In this document: positions 17,279 to 27,074 of the stretch, one piece after another
Position numbering within the stretch: the stretch's first letter is position 1
How the letters are laid out: every line of letters starts with the position of its first letter
Assembly (NCBI RefSeq): GCF_900177645.1
Contig: NZ_FXAO01000001.1
Coordinates: 124,001-188,000, forward strand
Reading direction: 5' to 3'
DNA from: Arenibacter troitsensis
GTDB lineage: Bacteria; Bacteroidota; Bacteroidia; Flavobacteriales; Flavobacteriaceae
DNA: 64,000 nt
The notes under the pieces: generated by a model
Told to the model about the DNA's origin: nothing
The model's database searches: none
Seen by the model: the letters and a program-made list of their open reading frames with translations, nothing else
Position numbers and translations under genes: made by a program

Positions 17279-18681
17279 TGCAAAAGTGTTTGTACAGCCT
17301 TGTTTTATTATTTTTCTTGGGAGTAAATGCCCAAGAACAGGATAAGGTTATCCTAAATTTTAAGGAATATCTGGGCTATGTTAAAAAATACCATCCCATT
17401 GCTAAACAGGCCGAGTTGAAGATAGATATGGGGCAGGCAAACCTAATGCGTTCGCGAGGCGGTTTCGATCCCAAAATTGAGGTGGATTATGATCGAAAGG
17501 AATTTAAGGGAACTGAGTATTATGATCGGCTTAATGCCGCATTCAAAATACCTACATGGTATGGATTGGAGTTGAAGGGCAACTTTGAGCAGAATGATGG
17601 TAGTTATTTAAATCCATCCGAAAATGTCCCGGATGATGGCCTATATAGTGCAGGCGTATCCATGTCCTTAGGCCAAGGTTTTTGGATCAATGAACGCATG
17701 GCCACCCTAAAGCGGGCAAAGTTGTTAAGGGAGCAGACCAAGGCCGACCGGGATCTACTGGTAAACCAAGTGCTGTTCGAGGCGTCTCTTGCTTACTTCC
17801 AATGGTTGCAGGACTATCAGGACAGTCAAATTTTGAATAATTTCTTTACCAGTGCCCAAATGCGCTTTGAGGGTGTCAGAACAACGGCCTTGGCAGGTGA
17901 AATAGCTGCTATAGATACCGTAGAAGCAAAAATTGCAGTCCAGAACCGTGCCTTGGATCTGGAAAAGGCCAAGGTGCGTTTCATAAAAAGTTCCTTGGAA
18001 TTGTCCAACTTCCTGTGGTTGGGAGACAACCTTCCGGTGGAATTAAACCCCAATGTGATACCGGATGTTGGTTTAGGGAAAGATATAGACGCCACCCTGG
18101 AAATACTGGGAAAACCTTTAGACAGTTTTAATTTGGATAACCACCCTAAGTTAAGATCCTTGGGATACAAAATTGACGGACTTACCGTTGACAAGCGACT
18201 TAAAGCAAATAAATTATTGCCAACGATAGATCTGGAATACAACATTATAACATCCGAGCCTATTGCTATCAATGCCTTTGAACCTCAGGATTACAAGGGT
18301 GGATTGTCCATAAATTTGCCTCTATTTTTAAGGAAGGAACGTGGGGATTTAAAGTTGGCAAAGATTAAGTTGGAGGATGCCAAGTTTGAAATGGACAATG
18401 CCCAAATACAGATCAAAAACAAGATTGTTGCCATATTTAGGGAATTGGAGTCCTTTGATAAACAAAATAATCTCATAGATGACATTGTTGGTAATTACAA
18501 TATCATGCTTGCAGCGGAGGAGCGAAAGTTTAGTTATGGGGAAAGTTCCCTGTTTTTAATTAATACCAGGGAAAGTAAACTCATAGATGCCAAGCTTAAA
18601 CAAAATGAGGTACAGAACAAGTATTATTCTGCCAAAGCCAAGTTGTTCAATAGTTTGGCCGTTAATCCCGAAAAAATGTAG
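17275..18681 (+). CDS. TolC-family outer-membrane efflux protein
   Basis: A 468-residue outer-membrane channel completing the tripartite exporter. The ATG at 17275 is chosen because it overlaps the HlyD stop (ATGA) and is followed at once by a signal peptide, MMQKCLYSLVLLFFLGVNAQ. A longer frame to 17206 would only add residues overlapping HlyD. Two repeated helical-hairpin halves are visible, such as LMRSRGGFDPKIEVDYDRK and the later LKLAKIKLEDAKFEMDNAQ. No terminator was recognised in the following 114 bases. Confidence 0.88.
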   Translation: MMQKCLYSLVLLFFLGVNAQEQDKVILNFKEYLGYVKKYHPIAKQAELKIDMGQANLMRSRGGFDPKIEVDYDRKEFKGTEYYDRLNAAFKIPTWYGLELKGNFEQNDGSYLNPSENVPDDGLYSAGVSMSLGQGFWINERMATLKRAKLLREQTKADRDLLVNQVLFEASLAYFQWLQDYQDSQILNNFFTSAQMRFEGVRTTALAGEIAAIDTVEAKIAVQNRALDLEKAKVRFIKSSLELSNFLWLGDNLPVELNPNVIPDVGLGKDIDATLEILGKPLDSFNLDNHPKLRSLGYKIDGLTVDKRLKANKLLPTIDLEYNIITSEPIAINAFEPQDYKGGLSINLPLFLRKERGDLKLAKIKLEDAKFEMDNAQIQIKNKIVAIFRELESFDKQNNLIDDIVGNYNIMLAAEERKFSYGESSLFLINTRESKLIDAKLKQNEVQNKYYSAKAKLFNSLAVNPEKM

Positions 18682-18795
18682 TGAAACTAACTTTATATTG
18701 GACCTTCAACAACCTCTTTATACTTCTTACGTAACCTAAAATTCATTTTTATACAAATAGCACTAACTGAAGGATAGTGTTTATTGGGAGGGTGT

Positions 18796-19416
18796 TCAAT
18801 AAAGATCTCCAATTTTGGAATCTGTCAGATTTTGAACGTGGGCCGTAATCTTTTCAATAGGCCAATTCCACCATTTTAGCTCCAATAATTTTGTAATATC
18901 AGCCTCAGAAAAACGTTTGCGGATCAATTGTCCAGGATTTCCACCCACAATACCATAGGCCTCAACATCCTTTGTTACTGTAGCATTACTGGCTATTATG
19001 GCCCCGTCACCAATTTTTATTCCTGGCATTATGGTAGCATTATAGCCAATCCAAACATCATTGCCAATTATTGTATCGCCTTTGGAAGGGTAAGCCTTAC
19101 CTTCCATAGCTTGGCTCCAAGCCTTACCGAAAATAGCGAAAGGATAGGAAGATATGGAATTGCTTAAATGATTGGCCCCGTTCATTATAAAGGTTACATT
19201 GGAGGCTATCATACAGAATTTACCAATAATGAGCTTGTCTCCCACAAAGTCGAAATGATATTTTACATTTTTCTCAAAATTGGCTACATCTTCAAAATCA
19301 TCGTAATAAGTGTAGTCTCCTACAAATATATTCGGGTTCTTAACAATGTTCTTTAAAAAACAAAGTCGATGGTAATTTTCTAGGGGAAACGGATTGTTTT
19401 TATCAGGTGCGTTCAT
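18796..19416 (-). CDS. XAT-class hexapeptide acetyltransferase (Vat/CatB-like)
   Basis: A 206-residue left-handed beta-helix acyltransferase. Hexapeptide-repeat sequence runs through IIGNDVWIGYNATIMPGIKI and IASNATVTKDVEAYGIVGGN. The catalytic-His region MNGANHLSN (His83) matches the xenobiotic acetyltransferase class, whose members acetylate streptogramin A or chloramphenicol, while many chromosomal homologues have unknown acceptors. Ends with the usual helical tail. It stands alone, convergent with the TolC gene. Antibiotic resistance should not be assumed. Confidence 0.85.
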   Translation of the reverse strand: MNAPDKNNPFPLENYHRLCFLKNIVKNPNIFVGDYTYYDDFEDVANFEKNVKYHFDFVGDKLIIGKFCMIASNVTFIMNGANHLSNSISSYPFAIFGKAWSQAMEGKAYPSKGDTIIGNDVWIGYNATIMPGIKIGDGAIIASNATVTKDVEAYGIVGGNPGQLIRKRFSEADITKLLELKWWNWPIEKITAHVQNLTDSKIGDLY

Positions 19417-19770
19417 AGGAAAATAAATTTGCTAAATAACTAAAAAAATATGCCTAAAGCAGCGCTAAATGTAGCGTAAAGGGTTGATAGTTTTTCATAT
19501 TTTTAAAGTATTTTAACTCAGATTAGGCTAATGGTAGCCAGGGCCATAAATTATAAAAGTGGAAGGGATTGGTCTTGGGATTTCCGATGTTGTGGAGGGT
19601 CCTATACTAGGTCTAAGGACATAAATGAAAATTGAAATTATCCATGCAAGGAGTAAAGGTCCGGGTATTGGAAGTGATTACAAATGGTTTTGTGTAGTAT
19701 ATATTAAAAAAAAATGGCCTATAAGCGGTATGCCAACCATGGAAGGGAGCCGCTAAAAAAAAAAAGTCAC
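19417..19770. other. Non-coding gap
   Basis: No credible gene. It contains two long A runs (near 19708 and 19756) flanking a weak AGCGG...CCGCT inverted repeat that could act in termination of the minus-strand SDR gene, but the pairing is short and the loop long. Confidence 0.4.
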
Positions 19771-20655
19771 TCATGCGTTCTTTTTTAAGGTATCCATTTC
19801 GTTCTGGAAGAAGTGGGACAATCGGTGGCTGCCATACCTAGGAGCAATTGCATCTTCTGCCAAAAGGGTGAGGAAAAATTCGATTGGGCCATAGGTCTTG
19901 GAGGAGGTAAAAGTTCTCATAATCCATAGTATGGATTTTCGCAACCAATGCGGCAAATGTATAATGTTGATGGGTTTTCCGGAGGCTAAAAGAGCCATTT
20001 CTGCAACTTCGTAATGGGTAAGTATATCGGGGCCACCCACCTCAATCTCCTTCCTTTTGGAAATAATGGCATCCACACATACCTGGGCCAGATCGGCACC
20101 ATGGATAGGATTGAATTTCTTTTTTCCTTTCCCGAAAATATAGACGCTTCCTTTTTCTGCCATCTTTTGAAAATCGCGCATATCGGAAAAGAAACCATTG
20201 GGACGTACAATGGTATAATCCATGCCAGAGGCTTTTAGCTGATCTACAAAAGCTTCCTTAGCTTCCACTAATTTTAGGTTTCTGTGTAATTGTCCATTAA
20301 TCACGGATACGTAAACAAATTTCTTTACGCCTGCCCTTTTGGCTTCTTCCAAGAGGTTCATATTGGCTCTATAATCAACGTCCATGTACGTGAGACCGTC
20401 TTTTTGCCGTGTAATTCCTATTGTGGAAATCACGGTATCTACTCCCCGTAAATGACCTTTTAGGGTTTCGGCACGTGTAACCTCGGCTTGGATAATACCA
20501 GTCAAGGCATAAGCTATGGCTGTTAAACCACTGGGCTTTCTAACTATGACTTTGGTGTCAATCTTTCTGGAAATCAATTCTTTGGCAATATAATTGCCTA
20601 AATATCCCGTGGCTCCCGCCAGCAAAACCGTTTTTTTTATTTCGTTAGGTTGCAT
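19771..20655 (-). CDS. Atypical SDR / NmrA-like NAD(P)-binding protein
   Basis: A 294-residue Rossmann-fold protein with the nucleotide motif GATGYLG at 14-20. The family is close to the NAD(P)H-binding quinone-oxidoreductase-like and complex I assembly-type SDRs. SVINGQLHRNLKLVEAKEAF contains no classical YxxxK pair, fitting the atypical class, so catalytic activity is uncertain. The ATG at 20655 (MQPNEIKKTVLL) is preferred because the Rossmann strand follows closely; an ATG at 20700 would add 15 residues. Next gene upstream is an amidohydrolase on the same strand, 123 bases away. Confidence 0.8.
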   Translation of the reverse strand: MQPNEIKKTVLLAGATGYLGNYIAKELISRKIDTKVIVRKPSGLTAIAYALTGIIQAEVTRAETLKGHLRGVDTVISTIGITRQKDGLTYMDVDYRANMNLLEEAKRAGVKKFVYVSVINGQLHRNLKLVEAKEAFVDQLKASGMDYTIVRPNGFFSDMRDFQKMAEKGSVYIFGKGKKKFNPIHGADLAQVCVDAIISKRKEIEVGGPDILTHYEVAEMALLASGKPINIIHLPHWLRKSILWIMRTFTSSKTYGPIEFFLTLLAEDAIAPRYGSHRLSHFFQNEMDTLKKNA

Positions 20656-20778
20656 TTTCTTAGATTTTGGAAGTTGATAGTCCAGGACTATTAGCTTCAC
20701 TAGATTTAATGGATTAAAATTAAGTGGTAACCCGTGATAGGTAGTTCGGATTGACGATTTGGAATTAACTACAAAATA

Positions 20779-22209
20779 CTATTTGAATAAAATCCCTTCT
20801 GCCAATCTAATGATGGTTGCCCAATAATTGCTTCGATGGTAAGCTTTTTCAGAAAATTCCTCCAGTTGATTTTTATATAGTAATTGACCTTTTATAATAA
20901 CCATTTCAGGGTTTTCAAGGGTTCTTATGTGTAATAGTGGGTTTTCTTTGGTCATGACTAAATTCGCCAATTTGTTGGTCTCCACTGTGCCTGTTAGGGA
21001 GAGTTTTGGGTATACTAGTGAAGGGTTCACAGTGGCGGTTTTAAGGGCTTCATAATTGCTTAGACCAGCTTCGGTATAAAATTGTAGTTCCTCGTGGATA
21101 CCAAACCCCGGAACGGCATAAGATATGCCGGAATCGGTTCCGGCCAGCAATAAGCCCCCCGCATCGTTCAACTTTTTCACCAATTTCAAATGTTGTTGAT
21201 GTTGCTTAAAGATGCGTTCCCCTACCAATGAGTCATATACCTTGGTACTTGTCCATCGGTTGTAATCTTCTTGGGAACCTATGGCAAGAAATGCTGGGTT
21301 TATGTAGCCTATTTTATCTTCGGACAACAAATTGGATTCTTTTTCAATAATCTCGGAAATTTTGTGGAATACTGTTATGGTTGGGGTGTGGCCTATTTTG
21401 TTTTGCGCGTATTTTGCAATGGTTTCTTTTAGCATTGGACTGTCATCTTTAAACTTTAAGACTTGTTGAACAATGTCCTCCGTATGTTCTATGGTCTTTA
21501 TAGGTTTGGAAAAGTGATATTCATATGGGACTTCAAAACTGGGATGGGACGCAAGGGACATATTTTGCTGCAAAGCCTCATCTTTTATGGCATCAAAAAT
21601 ATCGCTAGGTAAGCCTGCGTAGGTTTTTATAAAATCATAGCCCTGTTTTTTGTATTTGCTAACCAAATACTTGCCTTCCCTGGCATCCTTTACCTGTTTT
21701 TTGTCTATGCCATCATCCATAGGTCCGGTAAGTTTTGGACTGGCCGTGAGAAAAATAGGGGCATAAACTGTGTTTTCCTGAATACGCTTTTTCATTCTCA
21801 AATGAAAGGGCATGCCCCACATGTTTCTAAGGGTAGTTACTCCTTTAGAGAGGTATAGTCCCAATTCATAGTCGTCCCATACATGAACATGCATATCCGC
21901 AAGTCCTGGTGCTAGAAATTTACCTGTGCCATCTATTTGTTTAATGTTCCTATCAAAAATATCAGGAGCTATTTTGGAAATAAACCCGTCTTTAATTAAA
22001 ATATCGTGATTGTTTAAGAGGGTATCACCAGTCATGGGTACGATGTTTATGTTTTTTATGATATAAGGCTCTGCCCCTCCCTGCATTCTTAAATAGGAGG
22101 TTTGATTGCTATCCCAACACAGGGTCAGGATAATGGCAATGGAAATAATCAGTAAAAGACCAGCCAGACCATAACCACCTACTTTTACCCATTTATAAAT
22201 GTTCATCAT
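20779..22209 (-). CDS. Membrane-anchored amidohydrolase (imidazolonepropionase-like)
   Basis: A 476-residue metal-dependent hydrolase. Residues about 12-31 form one hydrophobic anchor, so the enzyme probably faces the periplasm. Metal ligands are in DMHVHVWDD (His107, His109), a likely bridging Lys in DFIKTYAG, His in SLASHPSF and IEHTED, and the Asp in AGTDSGIS. This subgroup includes prolidase-like and cyclic-amide hydrolases, so the substrate cannot be named. MMN gives two adjacent possible starts. It lies 60 bases from the serine hydrolase on the same strand. Confidence 0.85.
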   Translation of the reverse strand: MMNIYKWVKVGGYGLAGLLLIISIAIILTLCWDSNQTSYLRMQGGAEPYIIKNINIVPMTGDTLLNNHDILIKDGFISKIAPDIFDRNIKQIDGTGKFLAPGLADMHVHVWDDYELGLYLSKGVTTLRNMWGMPFHLRMKKRIQENTVYAPIFLTASPKLTGPMDDGIDKKQVKDAREGKYLVSKYKKQGYDFIKTYAGLPSDIFDAIKDEALQQNMSLASHPSFEVPYEYHFSKPIKTIEHTEDIVQQVLKFKDDSPMLKETIAKYAQNKIGHTPTITVFHKISEIIEKESNLLSEDKIGYINPAFLAIGSQEDYNRWTSTKVYDSLVGERIFKQHQQHLKLVKKLNDAGGLLLAGTDSGISYAVPGFGIHEELQFYTEAGLSNYEALKTATVNPSLVYPKLSLTGTVETNKLANLVMTKENPLLHIRTLENPEMVIIKGQLLYKNQLEEFSEKAYHRSNYWATIIRLAEGILFK

Positions 22210-22269
22210 ACTATTGTTTAAATTAATTTAGTTACTAATCTTCAAACTTTTTGCCATGTGAAATCCAAC

Positions 22270-23529
22270 CTAATCAGTTGCTTCCACTAATTCGATTATC
22301 GCCTTGGACACTTTTTCCTTTAAGGCAAGATAATTTTGGGTGTTACCACTTAAGGAAGCGTCCATATTGGTCAGTAGGACAAAGCCGTAATTACCATTTT
22401 GATCTATTTCCATATGTGTTGAAACTCCAAAACTGTTGCCTCCATGTAGTGCTTTTCCATCTTGGAAATACCAGAAAAATCCGTGGTTTTCTGCAAAATC
22501 ATTGGGAACGATCCCTTCTGTCAGGCGTCGTTCAAATAGCAGTTCATAGGAGTCTTTGGAAAATAAGATATTAGACTCGCCCTTTATGCCCTTTACCATA
22601 TCCAATAGATACTTGCCCATGTCTTCATTGGAAGAATACAAACCTCCCTCTGGATAGGAGTCATTGGCGTAAACAGGTAATGGAGTATTGTCATTAAGAT
22701 AACGCGTGGCCATTTCGTTTAAATTGATTTCCGAAATATCATAGGTGGAAGCATTCATTTGAAGGGGTAGCAATATATTTTCTTTTACATAATCATCAAA
22801 CGATTTCCCGGTTGCCGTTTCAATAATATATCCGGTTAAGCCAGTGGCCAAATTGGAATAGGCCCAAGTGTTTCCGGGAGGTGTATCGGCAAAATTATCC
22901 GAGCTGTATAGATCACCGTCCTCCAAGAAATAGGCAGCTAGGAATTCTTCCAAGGCATAGCTGTCCCTTTGTTCTATTCCAAGTTCGTTCATTAGGAAGC
23001 CAGCGCCGGCAGTGGTAATATTCTCCCCTTGCAATATATGGTAATTGTGTGCCAAATAAACTTCAGGGTTGTCCAAAAGACTAGAGGTATGGGTGACCAA
23101 GTGCTTTATCTTGATGACCCCTTGCGGTTGTTTAGGATTGATAATATGGATGGGCAAGATGTCGTTTATATCGGTTTCCAAAGTAAAATATCCTTCTTCT
23201 ATGGCTTTGGCTACCGCGGCGCCAACGAAGGTCTTGCTCAGTGAAGCAAGGGAATTAATGGTTTCATTGGTGTAGGCCACCTGATTCTGAATATTGGCAA
23301 AGCCAAAGGATTCTTGGTAAACAATATTATCGTCCTTTACAATACTGATGGCCAATCCGGGCATATTGGATGTTTGGACCAATCCCTGCAGATAGGCATT
23401 TAAGTCGGCCGTGTTTTTAATAGAGGAAGGTTCCGGGATGGTTATTCCATCATCATTGCTGGAACATGATGTTAACGTAAGAATTAAACTTAGTATTGAT
23501 AGTACTAGGATTCTGGATAAAGTAGTCAT
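22270..23529 (-). CDS. Serine hydrolase of the class C beta-lactamase/D-alanyl-D-alanine peptidase fold, lipoprotein
   Basis: A 419-residue envelope lipoprotein with lipobox TLTSC (Cys22). The fold's catalytic set is present: SLSK with nucleophile Ser96 and Lys99, YSN at 224-226, and HGG near 370. The family covers D-aminopeptidases, esterases and peptidoglycan peptidases. A true beta-lactamase role is not supported by more than the fold. It probably forms a minus-strand cluster with the amidohydrolase and the DUF4386 gene. Confidence 0.88.
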   Translation of the reverse strand: MTTLSRILVLSILSLILTLTSCSSNDDGITIPEPSSIKNTADLNAYLQGLVQTSNMPGLAISIVKDDNIVYQESFGFANIQNQVAYTNETINSLASLSKTFVGAAVAKAIEEGYFTLETDINDILPIHIINPKQPQGVIKIKHLVTHTSSLLDNPEVYLAHNYHILQGENITTAGAGFLMNELGIEQRDSYALEEFLAAYFLEDGDLYSSDNFADTPPGNTWAYSNLATGLTGYIIETATGKSFDDYVKENILLPLQMNASTYDISEINLNEMATRYLNDNTPLPVYANDSYPEGGLYSSNEDMGKYLLDMVKGIKGESNILFSKDSYELLFERRLTEGIVPNDFAENHGFFWYFQDGKALHGGNSFGVSTHMEIDQNGNYGFVLLTNMDASLSGNTQNYLALKEKVSKAIIELVEATD

Positions 23530-23610
23530 TTTAATATTTTTTTGGATTGATAATTTATGTACTAGGCAAAGATGCGTTATCAGGTTTTGCAGTTCGTTCT
23601 GGATTATTAT

Positions 23611-24315
23611 TCAGGACTTATTTTTGTCACTTAATTTGGTGCCCATTACGCCATAGATCAAGAGATAAAGGCAGAGGGAAAATTCACCTAGGTCGGCAGG
23701 AGCGGTTATATAATTTGATAGGGAGTTGCTTTTTTCGGGGAGAAGAAAATAGACCATAAAATCCAATAGATAGCCAAAGCAGCCCGCGATCAAAAATAAT
23801 CCTATGACTTTAGGAAACCCATCCGATTTAATAACCAGATAGCCTAGGGGTAGCAGCCAGAGTCCAAAGAAAAGTTGGGCAATATGGTATCCTTTATTGT
23901 GCATGTCTAAATAGAACACTACCCAACTATTAATCTGTTCCACATCGTATGTCACATTATATCCAATTGGATTCATTAACAGCAAGGGGGCATAATGGTT
24001 TAGCATATTGATGCACATAATGGCTACGGCCACCGTTACGCTCGGGACCATTAGTCCGGCCATGGCGCGACTTGTTTTTTTAAATATTTGGTACAAGACT
24101 ATGGGCAGGAGAAAATACGCTAATTGCATTATTAGATCTGCAACAAAACCCATTCGAAAGAGCATTACATTGTCCTTGATATTTCTTACGGTTTCGGCCC
24201 CATCGGTTAAATTTACCAATGTAAACCGGACATATTTTTCGGCGAAAATGCCGCAGACGATAACTGTGAGGTAAAGTGCCCCCGCAATTAGGGAGATCCT
24301 TTTAGTGTTTAACAT
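23611..24315 (-). CDS. DUF4386 integral membrane protein
   Basis: A 234-residue protein with about six to seven membrane helices. Start MLNTKRISLIAGALYLTVIV, a conserved polar loop FAEKYVRFTLVNLTDGAETV, and MLNHYAPLLLM in the middle match the DUF4386 family as I know it. Function is unknown. It lies 81 bases from the serine hydrolase and 57 bases from the beta-barrel gene, all on the minus strand. Confidence 0.78.
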   Translation of the reverse strand: MLNTKRISLIAGALYLTVIVCGIFAEKYVRFTLVNLTDGAETVRNIKDNVMLFRMGFVADLIMQLAYFLLPIVLYQIFKKTSRAMAGLMVPSVTVAVAIMCINMLNHYAPLLLMNPIGYNVTYDVEQINSWVVFYLDMHNKGYHIAQLFFGLWLLPLGYLVIKSDGFPKVIGLFLIAGCFGYLLDFMVYFLLPEKSNSLSNYITAPADLGEFSLCLYLLIYGVMGTKLSDKNKS

Positions 24316-24372
24316 ACTGGGAAAAATTATAAGTTCTTATTACGGATTGATAACCAATGAATGGAGTACATT

Positions 24373-25092
24373 TTAATTTAACGGATTATCCAATTTCTCA
24401 TCATATGCCTCCCAAAACGCAAGATCTTGGTTCTTTTTCCTTCCCAATGGATTTGTTTTCCATTTTTTGGAAAGCAGGATATTCATGTTAAAATAGCGGT
24501 TGTACATATCGGCCCCGTTACCTATGTCCACCATGCCATAATGGTAACGAAGGTCCAAAAGGAGTCTCGATTTTTTTAATTTGAATTCATAGCCCATTCC
24601 AAATTGTAGGCCGGCATCCCAGCGACTATAGGTTCCTAATTCCGAACCGAATGCCATATTGGACTTTTCTCCTGGCAAGTTGCCATCGCTCTCCGTTTTT
24701 AATCGACCTCCCAGATTATAGCTTACTACCGGTCCGGCATTTACATATAAGTTGCAAAAATGCAGTCGGGCCATTACAGGTAGGTCCAGGGTGTTGAACC
24801 TGATCTTGGTTTCTTGGCCGGTAAGGGGGTTGTTGTTTTCCAATCGCCCTCCTTTCATTACAAAATACAGTTCGGGGACCAAAGAGAAGTATTCATTGAT
24901 TCCGGCTTGGAAAGAGACTCCGGCCTGAAGTCCCCAATAGCCCTTTTTAAAATCTTTAAGGGCTTTGTTTTTGTTTCCGTAATTAAGTCTCGTTGGGGTG
25001 TAGTTGATTACTACATCCATAAAAGTCTCCTGGGCCATGGTCTTTGCGGAAAAGGTGGCCAGTGTAATAAAGAGTAATAATTGCTTTTTCAT
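24373..25092 (-). CDS. Outer-membrane beta-barrel protein (PorT-like porin family)
   Basis: A 239-residue protein with a signal peptide ending SAKTMAQ (about residue 20) and alternating hydrophobic strands such as YWGLQAGVSFQAGINEYFSL and LYVNAGPVVSYNLGGRL. This is the small flavobacterial beta-barrel family. The C-terminal 40 residues are charged (KKWKTNPLGRKKNQ), so the barrel does not end in Phe. No specific function can be given. Confidence 0.75.
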   Translation of the reverse strand: MKKQLLLFITLATFSAKTMAQETFMDVVINYTPTRLNYGNKNKALKDFKKGYWGLQAGVSFQAGINEYFSLVPELYFVMKGGRLENNNPLTGQETKIRFNTLDLPVMARLHFCNLYVNAGPVVSYNLGGRLKTESDGNLPGEKSNMAFGSELGTYSRWDAGLQFGMGYEFKLKKSRLLLDLRYHYGMVDIGNGADMYNRYFNMNILLSKKWKTNPLGRKKNQDLAFWEAYDEKLDNPLN

Positions 25093-25129
25093 CTTTGTGA
25101 TAGGTTTTAGGATTAATTGTGGGGCAAAG

Positions 25130-25284
25130 ATGAAAACGTTGTGGGTGCCAAACGCCCGTAGTTATTATTCCGAACTATTTGGATGGGATTTGGAACTTAT
25201 TGATGGGCCAAGATAAATGGGGATCCCCTTATTGGCTATGTCAACCCTTTTTGGGCAACCTATAAAATACCGTTTTTGTGTTAG
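25130..25284 (+). pseudogene. Remnant of a VOC (glyoxalase/bleomycin-resistance fold) gene
   Basis: The frame from ATG 25130 encodes NARSYYSELFGWDLELIDGP before a stop at 25216. This matches the typical VOC start (AKAFYSELFGW-type). The +2 frame continues with NGDPLIGYVNPFWATYKIP up to the stop at 25282, resembling the next VOC segment. So two adjacent pieces of one domain appear to be frameshifted and cut off. It lies on the plus strand between two minus-strand genes and touches the 3' end of the AraC-type gene. Confidence 0.45.
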
Positions 25285-27074
25285 GTTGTATTTTGTTTCA
25301 CCCACTGCTTGGGTGTCATCCCTGTTTCTTTCTTAAAAAAAGTGTTGAAGACGGTCTTGGAATTGAAACCACTGTCATACGCCAAGCCAAGTAGGGTCAG
25401 ATTTTTGTTGGCAGGATCTATGGCCATTTTTTGAAATTCCATTATCCTGAATCGATTTATGAAGTCATTGAAATTATTGCCGAAATGATTGTTCAACAGC
25501 CAAGAAAGTTTGTTGGCATGCAGACCAACATGTGCGGCTAGTTGTTTTAAGCTTAGCTCAGGGTCAATGTATAGCTTTTTTTCATTCATTAATAGTTCTA
25601 TGGCTTCGGAATAATGTTCAATTTGACTATTGTCCAAAGGGGACGAAGCAACGGGACTTTTGGTTTCCAAAACAATTCCTTGCAAATCTAGGGCTTGAAA
25701 TACGGAATCTTCAATTTCCTTATATTTCCTATAGGTGCGCAATGGTTCTAAAAATGGATCGTTTCTAAAATTGAATAACTGTCCAGAACGCTCCTTTATT
25801 CGAACATTGAGTGTATCCAGGGCAATTTCATGATTGCCACTATATACTTGGTAGTATAGATCCCAGGCACGAAGACTTACTATAGAAGCTTCCTGAAACT
25901 CTTTTTCGACTTCCTTTTTTGATATATTAAAAACATTTGCGTTATGCATTAAGTCATAAATGGCCCTATAGGTATTGGGTCTTTCCAACTGAGGGGTATT
26001 TTCAATAAATGATGACAATACATCTGCATTCCGGTCCAATAGAAGGGCTGCAGCTTTCATTTCCAAAGCCAAGGGAAAAAATGGATTTATTGATAAAGCC
26101 TTATCAAAAAGAACAACCGAATCTTTGTAGTTCCTTTTAAAATAAATCATATTGCCCTTGGTGAAATATAGATTGGCGGATAGGGGATTAATGCGCAAGG
26201 CTATTTCGTTATTGGCTAAGGCTTCGTCTATTTTTCCCAAGGCAGAAAACCCGTCTGCCATGGCATCGCGTACTTCTGAGGAATTAGGATTAATTTCAAG
26301 GGACAATTGTAAATGCTCAAAGGCATCTTTATAGTTCCAATAGCCCCAAAAGCTAATGGTGCCTTTAACATAATGTCCCATGGCAGAGTTGGGATTCAAT
26401 TGCAACCCAATATCAATGTGCCTATTGGCTTCCAGGAGTCCCTCATCCTTTTTCAAATACCCCCAACTGGCAAGCATTCCCAGGCACCAACCTTTTTCAA
26501 AATGGGCATCGGCATAACTTGGGTCTAGTGTAATACTCTGTTCAAAATAAGGAATGGCATCCTTAACATCCTGGGAGTTCCAGCGCATGCGCAATTCACG
26601 TCCCTGTAAAAGGTGCTTGTAGGCCTCGATATTTTTGGTAGGGGCTTCAATTAAATGTTCCTGAACTTCCAAGTGCCCAAAATTCTCCCTAATCTTGTCG
26701 GCGATTAGGAGACTAATTTCATCCTGTAGTTCAAATATATCGGAAAGGTCGCGATCAAAATTCTCGGACCAGATATGAAAACCGGTGTCGGTACGTATCA
26801 ATTGGGCAGTAATCCTTACCCGATCATGTATAATCCTTGCGCTGCCTTCCAGCAATGTTTCCACTCCCAGCTCATTTCCTATGAGCCGGGCGTCCAAATT
26901 CTTATGTTTATAGTAAAAGGACGATGTCCTGGCAGTGACCTTTAGGTCCCGGACTTTGGTCAGTGCATTGATGATTTCCTCTGTAATTCCGTCCGAAAAG
27001 TACTCGTTTTCTTCCCTTCCAATGTTTACAAAAGGGAGTACTGCAATAGACTTTGGATTAAAAGAGGTATGCAC
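25281..27074 (-). CDS. TolB-like/TPR/AraC-type regulator lacking a cyclase domain
   Basis: A 597-residue protein. It opens directly in the TolB-N/FlgO-like domain (SIAVLPFVNIGREENEYFSD, about 8-130). TPR repeats follow (about 160-370, for example AIPYFEQSITLDPSYADAHF). It closes with an AraC-type HTH (about 500-597; LKQLAAHVGLHANKLSWLLN, YDSGFNSKTVFNTFFKKETG). It is a paralogue of the 28545-30878 gene without the N-terminal cyclase. The start used is GTG at 27074. Upstream in frame, back to a TAG, lies a hydrophobic stretch (IIICILVAIFFNL) with no usual start codon, so the N-terminus is uncertain. Likely a transcription regulator responding to an unknown signal. Confidence 0.82.
   Translation of the reverse strand: MHTSFNPKSIAVLPFVNIGREENEYFSDGITEEIINALTKVRDLKVTARTSSFYYKHKNLDARLIGNELGVETLLEGSARIIHDRVRITAQLIRTDTGFHIWSENFDRDLSDIFELQDEISLLIADKIRENFGHLEVQEHLIEAPTKNIEAYKHLLQGRELRMRWNSQDVKDAIPYFEQSITLDPSYADAHFEKGWCLGMLASWGYLKKDEGLLEANRHIDIGLQLNPNSAMGHYVKGTISFWGYWNYKDAFEHLQLSLEINPNSSEVRDAMADGFSALGKIDEALANNEIALRINPLSANLYFTKGNMIYFKRNYKDSVVLFDKALSINPFFPLALEMKAAALLLDRNADVLSSFIENTPQLERPNTYRAIYDLMHNANVFNISKKEVEKEFQEASIVSLRAWDLYYQVYSGNHEIALDTLNVRIKERSGQLFNFRNDPFLEPLRTYRKYKEIEDSVFQALDLQGIVLETKSPVASSPLDNSQIEHYSEAIELLMNEKKLYIDPELSLKQLAAHVGLHANKLSWLLNNHFGNNFNDFINRFRIMEFQKMAIDPANKNLTLLGLAYDSGFNSKTVFNTFFKKETGMTPKQWVKQNTT

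Noticed and set aside
18796..19416. Antibiotic resistance gene (Vat/CatB)
   Set aside because: Only the XAT fold and catalytic-His region are visible; chromosomal homologues with other acceptors are common, and no mobile element is near.
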